DNA of 5,204 bases from an uncultured Verrucomicrobiota bacterium (GTDB taxonomy: Bacteria; Verrucomicrobiota; Kiritimatiellia; RFP12; UBA1067): positions 1 through 5,204 of the forward strand of contig CAMPAA010000215.1 of assembly GCA_946631345.1 (NCBI GenBank), given 5' to 3'. The notes beneath the pieces were generated by a model. The model ran no database searches. It worked only from the letters and a program-made list of their open reading frames with translations, and was not told the DNA's origin. The stretch's first letter is position 1; every line of letters starts with the position of its first letter. Position numbers and translations under genes: made by a program. Shown in pieces: positions 1 through 5,204 of the stretch.

Positions 1-1151
1 GCGTGTCGTTCGAGAAGCCCGTGGTGATCTTCGAGGACAGGCACGAATCCTCGCCCGGCGTGTTCGTCGAGCGGCAGTCCACGACCACGAAGCTCACCGT
101 CACCGCCTACGGCGGCCCGAACGGCGGGACTCTCGACGTGCAGATAGGCGGAGGGCTTCGCGAAGTGCCAGGCAGCGATCCAAGACCGACAGAAATAGGC
201 GCCCAGGAGAAAATCGAATGGGTGGCGTACTGCGAGGCGACAAATGCCAGCCCGTGCGCCAACGGAGCCTTCGCGACCGTCACGTTCACGGACCTTGAGA
301 GCGGCGAAACAGATTCCACAACCGCCAACGCAACAGCTGTGGAGGTTGAAATCAGAGAAAATCAGAGTGCGCCTGAAGGTAATTGCCCGTTGCGTCATGT
401 ATATGGCGTGCGGGAAACGATACAGTGCTGGCAGCTGCCGACATCTCCACAGCTGACGTGGATGGTAACTGGTGACGGATCAAATTACTGGACTGGTGTA
501 ATCAACAAATACTTTTGTCCGCTGCAGCCGGAAAACAATCCAATCAAAGCAAGCATCGGAGATGTTGAATACACGCCGTTAATATCCGTTATACCTCCGC
601 AGAATGTGCAGGCCATGGATGCACGCCGAAAAAACTATGGACCACATCCAAATGAGGCAGGATGGGTCGGCATGGAGTTTGAGTATTATGTCCTTCCAAA
701 ATACGTTTCATTTTCTGGCATCGCCATTGAAGAGGTGCCATGCCAGGAAGGAATGCATGACGGACATTTCTCAAATCCATATTTCTCGAATATATGGGCG
801 CATACACGGGCAAACGGTGCGGGGCGGTGGCATGATGTGGGCGCAGACAATCTATTCGCCACTGATTCTGCTCAAATCGGCGAAGCGATACCAAAGATAA
901 GGCCAGATGGTCAGGTTACGTTTGATACAGATGGCGAGTGGACGAATGGCAACATCAGCTGGAACATGCCATTTGGCTGGAATGAAAAGGGAACAAGAGG
1001 CGAGACACCACAAGTCGACACATTTGCAGAGCATGTCAGACAGGACATGGCCATCTTCTTTGATGGACGGTCTGGTGTGCGTAAATTCACACATCAACTT
1101 GTCCGCACAACAAATGATGTTTTCACATTGAATGGAGTAGTCATACCATGA
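1..1151 (+). CDS. Large exported/surface beta-rich protein with Ig-like region, 3' part only (uncharacterised)
   Basis: Open at the left edge, so the true start lies outside the window; the GTG at position 3 is in frame but has no visible upstream region to make it a start. Residue numbers here count that GTG as 1; 382 codons are visible. Residues about 25-119 look like an Ig/FN3-type beta sandwich, with alternating hydrophobic strands and Gly/Thr-rich turns. Residues about 120-382 form a second module with an 'RHVYGVRE' segment near 131, a 'PLISVIPP' strand near 192, an aromatic-rich stretch around 257-285 (HFSNPYF, NGAGRW) and 'NISWNMPFGW' near 317. From memory, unverified, this module resembles hypothetical proteins of Verrucomicrobiota and Lentisphaerota. 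No catalytic motif is apparent. The stop overlaps the next start by 4 bp, implying translational coupling. GC falls from about 64% to about 49% near residue 100-115, at the module boundary. Function is unknown; extracellular structural, adhesive or binding roles are inference. Confidence 0.75.
   Translation, partial: VSFEKPVVIFEDRHESSPGVFVERQSTTTKLTVTAYGGPNGGTLDVQIGGGLREVPGSDPRPTEIGAQEKIEWVAYCEATNASPCANGAFATVTFTDLESGETDSTTANATAVEVEIRENQSAPEGNCPLRHVYGVRETIQCWQLPTSPQLTWMVTGDGSNYWTGVINKYFCPLQPENNPIKASIGDVEYTPLISVIPPQNVQAMDARRKNYGPHPNEAGWVGMEFEYYVLPKYVSFSGIAIEEVPCQEGMHDGHFSNPYFSNIWAHTRANGAGRWHDVGADNLFATDSAQIGEAIPKIRPDGQVTFDTDGEWTNGNISWNMPFGWNEKGTRGETPQVDTFAEHVRQDMAIFFDGRSGVRKFTHQLVRTTNDVFTLNGVVIP
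1134..1137 (+). promoter_or_regulatory. Ribosome binding site (GGAG) for the 286-aa exported protein gene
   Basis: GGAG lies inside the last codons of the preceding gene, 10 nt before the ATG at 1148. The spacing is slightly long. Together with the ATGA stop/start overlap it supports initiation at 1148 and coupled translation. Confidence 0.5.
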
Positions 1152-2008
1152 GAAAGCCTGCATTAACCGTTATCATCGGAATTATTGCCTTTATTTCGTC
1201 AGTCTATGGAAGCGCTAAAAGCAATTGCGTCGATACTGTACGCACAAAAGATCTTGATGCGCTTGCTGCGGAACTTGTTGCGGCGTGGTCGAAATCTCTT
1301 GTTGAATTCACCAACGTCGCACACACGACATGCTGTAGGGTGTTTTCCATGTCCGATTCAACCAATCGCCTGACAAATTCACGCGCATACATTGAAGCCA
1401 TCCTATCACTTCCAAAGCAAAGATATGACTGTAACTTTGCAGGGTTGACTGCTCGCATGATCGCGTGCCGATACCTGACAGAAAGGCTGCCGGATGACAT
1501 GCCGCTGTCGCTGGAGTTTAAATGGGAGATAATATCCCGCTGGTGGCTGCAGATGAAAGACGAACTGGTACACTTTGAAGCCTTTGGGCCTCGTCTTCCA
1601 ACTATTATGTACAGCGGAATGATCGTTTCAGATGCGGCACGGAGGAATGCCATTGAAGAAATCGAAGTTGAAAACCAAAAGCGCACACAGTATGACAGGC
1701 AACATGAATATGCACGTGAAATCAGGGGCTTCATGAATGGACTTTACAAATTCACATATGAGCGTCAGCTTATGACTGACTGCGCCAATCTCAGCAACCA
1801 GCGCAAAGATGCATTGCTACAGATGATCATAGATGCCACCGGCAGAGTTCCCGCGTGGTACCGTGATGACTTGGCCTCCAGAGGCCTTGTATACGATCTC
1901 CAGACAATGTCTCGGCGAGCACAGGCCCCCGATTCGACAGTTGGAGCATCCAGCCGTGCAATCGGAGTCGATAACAAAAAGGATGTTGAGGTTGATATTG
2001 ATTTGTGA
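1148..2008 (+). CDS. Exported hypothetical protein, 286 aa, with C-terminal TGxxPxWY motif
   Basis: Not a family I can name. The N-terminus is a standard signal peptide: basic MRK, a hydrophobic core at about residues 5-20 (ALTVIIGIIAFISSVY) and small residues (GSA) suitable for cleavage near 21-23. The mature protein looks mostly alpha-helical and charged, with a Cys pair at 62-63 and further Cys at 27, 95, 107 and 212. Residues about 215-241 carry the pattern K-x2-L-x3-I-x3-TG-x2-P-x-WY-x2-D, which is repeated without gaps in the gene at 2110-2793, so the two are probably divergent paralogues. About 45 polar residues (Ser/Asp/Lys/Val-rich, ending DVEVDIDL) follow the motif and are absent from the paralogue. 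The start overlaps the upstream stop (ATGA), indicating one transcript with the large surface protein. Sampled GC of about 42-53% is below that of the - strand gene. A periplasmic or outer-surface partner of the upstream protein is an inference. Confidence 0.8.
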   Translation: MRKPALTVIIGIIAFISSVYGSAKSNCVDTVRTKDLDALAAELVAAWSKSLVEFTNVAHTTCCRVFSMSDSTNRLTNSRAYIEAILSLPKQRYDCNFAGLTARMIACRYLTERLPDDMPLSLEFKWEIISRWWLQMKDELVHFEAFGPRLPTIMYSGMIVSDAARRNAIEEIEVENQKRTQYDRQHEYAREIRGFMNGLYKFTYERQLMTDCANLSNQRKDALLQMIIDATGRVPAWYRDDLASRGLVYDLQTMSRRAQAPDSTVGASSRAIGVDNKKDVEVDIDL

Positions 2009-2025
2009 ATACTTGCGGAAGTATT
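2008..2025 (+). other. Perfect 7-bp hairpin overlapping the stop codon of the 286-aa gene
   Basis: AATACTT-GCGG-AAGTATT forms a perfect 7-bp stem with a 4-nt loop, beginning on the last base of the TGA stop. A GC-rich stretch follows rather than a T-run, so it does not look like an intrinsic terminator. It could be an mRNA-stability or processing element between two cotranscribed genes. The inverted repeat is seen directly; its role is inferred. Confidence 0.4.
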
Positions 2026-2109
2026 GCGCCCTCCCCGGTTATTCGTGTTGGGATGCCTTGTCGAAAGGGCCACAAACAATTTCTTTAGGGCAATAAGGGA
2101 GAATTGATC
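2009..2109 (+). other. Intergenic gap of 101 bp between the two small exported-protein genes
   Basis: It holds the hairpin at its left end and a ribosome binding site at its right end. I see no convincing -35/-10 pair, so whether the downstream gene has its own promoter or depends on read-through cannot be decided from the sequence. Confidence 0.5.
2095..2101 (+). promoter_or_regulatory. Strong ribosome binding site (AAGGGAG) that fixes the start at ATG 2110
   Basis: AAGGGAG ends 8 nt before ATG 2110, an ideal spacing. The in-frame TTG at 2104 is only 2 nt from it and is therefore an unlikely start. Confidence 0.65.
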
Positions 2110-2793
2110 ATGCGGTGTGACTTGAACGTTAAACTGTACTGCATCATGGTTGCAAATGCAGTCCTGTGCACTTGCTTTGCAGATGCCATGGCGGAAAAGA
2201 AAGCCAGATGGGCGGAACTTGAGAACTACGGCGTCGCACGGTTCAAGATCAGGTTGGAACCCAGACATGGGGCAACAAACAGAATCGCTCAGGCGGTAGT
2301 CAAATGCGATGCTGAATCCGACAGTAAATGGTTTTGCGAAATGGTATCGTTTTCAATGCCCACAAATGATGTTGATGCCTATGTTTCTTGGCTGTGCCAT
2401 AAGACGCAACTAATCGAAGGTACGATTTCCGCACAGAACACCGCGTCATCAATCGAATCTTGGAGACTGCTCGCCACCTTTCTGACAGAGATGAAAGCAA
2501 AACGAGGCCCTGGAGACTCGGCGCAGTTCATGCGAAGGCACAAGGAAGATTGGCAGAAATCCCATCGCATTTTGACAATGGAGGACTGGGGGCAATGGCG
2601 AAAGGCTTATTTGCGTGCAAGATGGTTCAGGTCTGCTTGTGGCAGGGCCATCTGGGACACTGATCGCGCAATATGGAGCCTTGCGCAGCAACTCCAGCCA
2701 CCGCAGAAGAAGGTTCTTGCAGAAATCATATTGGAGCATACTGGCAAATTCCCCGATTGGTACCTTGAAGATAAGAAGAAGGCTGCCAAGTAG
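2110..2793 (+). CDS. Exported hypothetical protein, 227 aa, probable paralogue of the preceding gene product
   Basis: Not a family I recognise. ATG 2110 is chosen over TTG 2104 because the AAGGGAG ribosome site sits 8 nt upstream of the ATG. The N-terminus looks like a signal peptide: MRCDLNVK, a hydrophobic, Cys-containing core at about residues 9-23, then FADA, which fits signal peptidase I cleavage after an AxA-like site. There is no good lipobox. The mature part is helical and unusually rich in Trp, Arg and Lys, especially at about 145-190. Residues 195-221 align without gaps to residues 215-241 of the preceding gene product, with 10 of 27 identical, including Lys, TG, Pro, WY and the final Asp. 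A weaker match joins its 'FCEMVSFS' segment (about 75-82) to 'CCRVFSMS' in the partner, and 'W-x7-T/L-x-x-MK' segments follow in both. Together these support common descent. It ends 7 residues after the motif, without the partner's long polar tail. Its role is unknown. Confidence 0.8.
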   Translation: MRCDLNVKLYCIMVANAVLCTCFADAMAEKKARWAELENYGVARFKIRLEPRHGATNRIAQAVVKCDAESDSKWFCEMVSFSMPTNDVDAYVSWLCHKTQLIEGTISAQNTASSIESWRLLATFLTEMKAKRGPGDSAQFMRRHKEDWQKSHRILTMEDWGQWRKAYLRARWFRSACGRAIWDTDRAIWSLAQQLQPPQKKVLAEIILEHTGKFPDWYLEDKKKAAK

Positions 2794-2812
2794 CGCATTT
2801 GGGTCGATGAAT

Positions 2813-2830
2813 CCGCGCCACCAGGCGCGG
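2813..2830. other. Perfect GC-rich 7-bp inverted repeat downstream of the 227-aa gene
   Basis: CCGCGCC-ACCA-GGCGCGG lies 19 bp past the stop codon of the last + strand gene. The stem is all G/C, so it should be stable in RNA from either strand. No T-run follows on either side, so it may be a 3' mRNA stabiliser, a factor-dependent pause site or a terminator of a lineage that does not rely on U-tracts. Confidence 0.4.
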
Positions 2831-2906
2831 CCTCTGGGCGAAACCCGACCCAGTCAACCCCTACGAATGGCGGAAGTCCAGACGGTAGCGGATGTTAGCC
2901 GTTAGC

Positions 2907-2929
2907 AAGCGCGGGCAACTCTCGCTTTT
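2907..2929 (+). terminator. Weak intrinsic-terminator candidate for the + strand genes
   Basis: AAGCG pairs with CGCTT. Inside, after one C/T mismatch, GGG pairs with CTC (one G-U), leaving a 3-nt CAA loop. The stem runs straight into TTTT and then CCTTCT, a pyrimidine tail on the + strand. The stem is imperfect and the T-run short, so this is only a candidate. Confidence 0.35.
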
Positions 2930-3006
2930 CCTTCTCCCATGCCGCGCATTATGCCACAATCCCCACCAACACGAAACCCTGCCACAACAACCGAGGCAGA
3001 TTGCCG

Positions 3007-5204
3007 CTACTGCACCGTGATGACCAGGCCTACCGGCTCGTTCGTGACCTCGGCCGAGACCGGCGCGCCCTCGATCTCCACGCCGCACACGCTATAGATT
3101 GGCGTTACGGCATAGACATCGGCCTTTTTCGCGTGACGCCATGCGACGGGAAGCTCGCAGCCCGTCTCGCCTGCGATCACCTCGCCGTTGCGAGTCCACC
3201 TGTAGCGCACCGCACCGGCTGCTGCGGCGGAAAGCGTGGTCAGGCGCGTACGCCCAACGGTTGCGTCCATGGGCGTGACGAGCCATCTCTCCGCTCCGTC
3301 CACGCCCATGCCGCCGATGGTCGGCTCGGCCATCGTCGATGAAACCTTGGCCGCCACATGGCCGGTCTTCACATCGTAGAGGCTCACCGTGGAGCCGTCC
3401 GCATACGGCAGGAACTCGTGCTTCGGCTCCAGCTCCCCGTTCTCGTAGATGCGCACGGCGTAGATGCGCGAATGTGAGGTCATCGAAGCGTTGCAGCTCG
3501 TGCCGGCATCGTCTGATATCGTGCCGAACACGCCCATCGGATAGGCCTCGTCGCCTGGATCGAATGTATTGGCGTTTGCGGCCCTGCTGTAGTTCGTTAC
3601 GCCGCCTGTGATGTAGTAGATGTGCTGGTTCTTCATGTCGAGGATGGCGGTGTGGCGGAGAGCGTCCGGCACGTAGCCCGAATCCGCATACTGCGGGTCG
3701 CTGCTGCTCTTTCCGTGGAATATGAACTTCACGAGGTTTGCGTTGTTCCAGCAGGTGTACCGCAGGGTGCCGCCGGACCATGCGCCGAAGATCAGCCTGC
3801 TGTTCACGGAAGGCTCCATGCACTGGTAGTCCACCTCGATGCGCGAGGACATGTTCGCCTTGTAGCCGAGGTTGAGCACCGTGGAGCCGTTGTTCTCCAC
3901 GTAGGAGCATCTATCGTTGTCGATGTTGCCTCCGGCGATGATTCCGCCTATCGCCGTGAACACGCCGCCCTGCGTCTCCCTGAATCCGGCCGCGCCATCC
4001 TTCACATACGGCACAAACTCCTTCTGCAGTACGTACGTTCCATCCTGCTGCTTCTCGTATATCCGCGCGGAATAGATGCGCGCGGAAACGGGCTGATTGC
4101 CATTCCCTGCGTCATCCTTTGCACCACCGAATAGGACGATCGGCCTTGTCGCCGTGTTGTCAAGCGTGTAACTTGCCGCCACCGAAAGATCGGAACGTAC
4201 ATAGCCGTTCCTAACCAAACGGCAGTTGCGCGCCGGAACATCGATCACGGCCGTGTAGCGGTTCGTATCAGAGCAGTAAACGCCGGTGTTCAGGTTCGCC
4301 GCGCCAGCATAGCCACCGTCCTTAACCTGAAACTTGTACTGTTTCGGGCTGCCGTCGTTCCAGAAGAATGCGCTCATTCCGATGTCTCCATACGCACCGA
4401 AGAGAAGATTGCCGTTCGGTGCTGATGGATACTGGAAGTCCACCTCGATGCGCGAGGCCGGGTTCATATGGTATCCCGTGTTGAAATACTGCGATCCGCT
4501 CGACTGCAGATAGCCGTCGTCGAGGATCGTCTTCACGCCGTCGCCACCGCACGCAAGCTCGTACTTCCCCTGCCCGTACAGGAAGCCGCCGGCCTTTTCG
4601 TCCTTGAACCCGGCGTCGCGCCCCTTCAGGCAGGGAACGAGCTCGTGAACGAGGGCATCGTCCTCGTATATCTTTACGGAGTATATCCGCGCCTTGACGT
4701 GCTGGTTGCCGTCGCCGGCGGCGTTCTTCGAGCCGGCGAACAGGGATATCGGCCAGTCCGAGACGTTGGAGCATTCAGGGAAGTCAATCTTCACGCCCTG
4801 CAGCCCGCCGTTCACGTCCTGCAGCCAGCACTTGTGGTTGAGCACGTCGATCACCGCGACATGACGCGCGGTGTCTGCCACCACTGTCGTGTCGCGCGAA
4901 TCGAGCCGCGTATCGCTCAGGATGAACCTGAACGTACCGGCGCTTATCCAGAACGCGGCGCGGAGCTGCGGAACGGCGTCCGACTTGGTATCCCCCCACG
5001 CTCCGAACAGCACGTCCTTCGGCGTATCCGTGAACTGGAAATCCACCTCGATGCGCGAGGTGGGCTTGAGCATGTAGCCGGTGTTGACGCTCGCGCCGTC
5101 TGCGCCATTTGCCGAGACGAGAGGCGAACAGACGTATGGCACGCTCGATTCCCCTACGGCCGGCGACACGGCGGCTACGATGGCGGCGGCGAAGCTGGTG
5201 AAGA
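3007..5204 (-). CDS. Exported protein with three LamG-like repeats and a C-terminal Ig-like domain, 5' end missing
   Basis: The frame stays open through the right edge, so the start is outside the window. GTG 5169 (numbered residue 1 here) is not the real start, because the codons before it read FTSFAAAIVAAV, the hydrophobic core of a signal peptide, leading into SPAVGE. The 720 residues from GTG 5169 contain three tandem concanavalin A/LamG-like units at about 12-210, 220-414 and 423-611. Each has a GY-x8-SRIEVD(F/Y)Q strand, an (L/I)(I/F)FGA(W/Y) strand, an A(V/I)(I/L)D strand, an '(A/S)RIY(S/A)x(K/R)IYE' strand and an exit segment like 'EFVPYxxDGxxGF'. Residues about 613-720 resemble an Ig-like domain ('YRWTRNGEVI', 'VYAVTP'). 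There is no membrane anchor or PEP-CTERM tail at the C-terminus. LamG folds usually bind glycans or act as structural modules; a secreted glycan-binding or surface role is inferred. GC is high (sampled lines about 57-67%). Confidence 0.85.
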   Translation of the reverse strand, partial: FTSFAAAIVAAVSPAVGESSVPYVCSPLVSANGADGASVNTGYMLKPTSRIEVDFQFTDTPKDVLFGAWGDTKSDAVPQLRAAFWISAGTFRFILSDTRLDSRDTTVVADTARHVAVIDVLNHKCWLQDVNGGLQGVKIDFPECSNVSDWPISLFAGSKNAAGDGNQHVKARIYSVKIYEDDALVHELVPCLKGRDAGFKDEKAGGFLYGQGKYELACGGDGVKTILDDGYLQSSGSQYFNTGYHMNPASRIEVDFQYPSAPNGNLLFGAYGDIGMSAFFWNDGSPKQYKFQVKDGGYAGAANLNTGVYCSDTNRYTAVIDVPARNCRLVRNGYVRSDLSVAASYTLDNTATRPIVLFGGAKDDAGNGNQPVSARIYSARIYEKQQDGTYVLQKEFVPYVKDGAAGFRETQGGVFTAIGGIIAGGNIDNDRCSYVENNGSTVLNLGYKANMSSRIEVDYQCMEPSVNSRLIFGAWSGGTLRYTCWNNANLVKFIFHGKSSSDPQYADSGYVPDALRHTAILDMKNQHIYYITGGVTNYSRAANANTFDPGDEAYPMGVFGTISDDAGTSCNASMTSHSRIYAVRIYENGELEPKHEFLPYADGSTVSLYDVKTGHVAAKVSSTMAEPTIGGMGVDGAERWLVTPMDATVGRTRLTTLSAAAAGAVRYRWTRNGEVIAGETGCELPVAWRHAKKADVYAVTPIYSVCGVEIEGAPVSAEVTNEPVGLVITVQ
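3010..3333 (-). other. C-terminal Ig-like domain region of the LamG-repeat protein
   Basis: After the third repeat, about 108 residues have a different pattern: Thr/Ala-rich strands, then YRWTRNGEVI and a Cys (671) paired in spacing with Cys 695. The strand-loop-'W/Y.W..NG' look is typical of Ig-like modules in bacterial extracellular proteins. The domain call rests on pattern only. Confidence 0.5.
3337..3903 (-). repeat. LamG-like repeat 3
   Basis: Encodes residues about 423-611. It opens YVENNGS and keeps the SRIEVD, FGAW and SRIYAVRIYE strands, but is the most divergent unit. The 'GxGNQ' segment preceding the RIY strand in the other two is replaced by a Ser/Asn/Cys-containing stretch. It exits through EFLPYADGS and a YDVKTG turn. 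Confidence 0.7.
3830..3848 (-). repeat. Perfect 19-bp repeat, copy in LamG unit 3
   Basis: The + strand reads TCCACCTCGATGCGCGAGG, identical to the copies at 4439-4457 and 5042-5060. It encodes SRIEVD on the - strand. Confidence 0.85.
3928..4512 (-). repeat. LamG-like repeat 2
   Basis: Encodes residues about 220-414. It opens YLQSSGSQYFNTGY, keeps SRIEVDFQ, LLFGAYGD and ARIYSARIYE, and exits through EFVPYVKDGAAGF. The 'GNGNQPVSARIYS' stretch closely matches 'GDGNQHVKARIYS' of repeat 1, so these two look more closely related than either is to repeat 3. Confidence 0.75.
4439..4457 (-). repeat. Perfect 19-bp repeat, copy in LamG unit 2
   Basis: Same 19 bases as the copies in units 1 and 3. It lies 609 bp from the unit 3 copy and 603 bp from the unit 1 copy, both in-frame distances. 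Confidence 0.85.
4540..5136 (-). repeat. LamG-like repeat 1
   Basis: Encodes residues about 12-210, just after the inferred signal peptide. It opens YVCSPLVSANGADG, keeps VNTGY, SRIEVDFQ, VLFGAWGD and ARIYSVKIYE, and exits through ELVPCLKGRDAGF. Confidence 0.75.
5042..5060 (-). repeat. Perfect 19-bp repeat, copy in LamG unit 1
   Basis: Third identical copy. All synonymous positions of the SRIEVD codons match across the three units, although the surrounding sequence has diverged. Confidence 0.85.

Larger units (their letters stand above)
2794..3006. other. Gene-free convergent spacer of 213 bp
   Basis: It separates the 3' ends of two convergent units. I see no credible small gene. It contains two inverted repeats (2813-2830 and 2907-2927) and a 7-bp-spaced direct repeat of GTTAGC at 2894-2899 and 2901-2906. 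The part nearest the - strand gene (about 2931-3006) is C- and A-rich on the + strand and shows only a weak 5-bp CTGCC/GGCAG inverted repeat. Confidence 0.6.

Noticed and set aside
1204..1734. Antisense - strand frame (176 codons) opposite the 286-aa gene
   Set aside because: The sense frame has a signal peptide, a coupled start and a motif shared with its neighbour. The antisense translation is Ser/Arg-rich with no recognisable feature.
2026..2094. Possible promoter in the gap before the 227-aa gene
   Set aside because: TTGTCG-like and CAATAA-like hexamers occur but not at compatible spacing. Calling a promoter would be guesswork.
2149..2193. Lipoprotein signal (LCTC) in the 227-aa protein
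   Set aside because: The residues before the Cys do not fit a lipobox (no small residue pair such as AG or SG before Cys), while FADA downstream fits signal peptidase I better.
2838..2885. Peptide-like stretch DPVNPYEWR in one + strand frame of the spacer, as a possible gene remnant
   Set aside because: The open stretch is only about 25 codons between stops (TGA 2808), has no ribosome site, and I cannot link it to a known family with any confidence.
2891..2910. GTTAGC direct repeats as an integron attC or attachment site
   Set aside because: They do not fit the GTTRRRY/RYYYAAC core pattern, no integrase gene is visible, and a 6-bp repeat is too short to support an attachment site.
2981..3001. 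CTGCC...GGCAG inverted repeat as a terminator for the - strand gene
   Set aside because: Only 5 bp with an 11-nt loop, and the - strand sequence after it has just a short GGGTTT. Too weak to annotate.
3092..3910. Long - strand frame (272 codons) inside the LamG gene
   Set aside because: It is an Arg/His/Gly-rich translation of high-GC DNA in a second frame of a gene with clear repeats. Its only order reflects the underlying repeats.
3622..4134. Antisense + strand frame (170 codons) opposite the LamG repeats
   Set aside because: It lies entirely antisense to a well-supported gene. Val/Ala/His-rich composition and absence of motifs fit a GC-driven shadow frame.

Overview
This looks like bacterial chromosomal DNA, probably from an uncultured host-associated or sediment member of the Verrucomicrobiota/Kiritimatiellota/Lentisphaerota group. 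The taxonomic guess rests on protein style only: serial concanavalin/LamG-like repeats ending in an 'F(L/V)PY..G..G' segment, and a large exported protein whose C-terminal half resembles hypothetical proteins I recall from that group. No rRNA, tRNA or core gene is present to confirm it. Every real gene here appears to encode an exported or cell-surface protein. I recognise no enzyme active site, and no gene deserves a gene symbol.

Layout. Bases 1-2793 (+ strand) hold three genes reading rightwards. The first is the 3' part of a large beta-rich, Ig-like exported protein, cut by the left edge. It overlaps the next gene by 4 bp (ATGA). That gene encodes a 286-aa protein with a signal peptide. 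After a 101-bp gap containing a hairpin comes a 227-aa protein, also with a signal peptide. The second and third proteins share a C-terminal motif and are probably divergent paralogues. Bases 2794-3006 are a gene-free convergent spacer with two inverted repeats, one of which is a weak terminator candidate for the + strand genes. Bases 3007-5204 (- strand) hold one long gene, cut by the right edge. It encodes an exported protein with three ~200-aa LamG-like repeats and a C-terminal Ig-like domain.

The most notable signal is compositional. The first ~300 bp of the left-hand gene are about 64% GC by hand count, similar to sampled stretches of the - strand gene (about 57-67%). The rest of that gene (about 49% over 301-720) and the gene after it (sampled lines about 42-53%) are clearly lower. 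The change falls at a domain boundary inside the first gene. This suggests a conserved surface-protein front joined to a variable or acquired C-terminal module that carries two small exported partner genes. How these proteins work together is unknown. A surface assembly, an adhesion/glycan-binding module or a polymorphic secreted-protein cassette are all possible, and the sequence alone does not choose between them.
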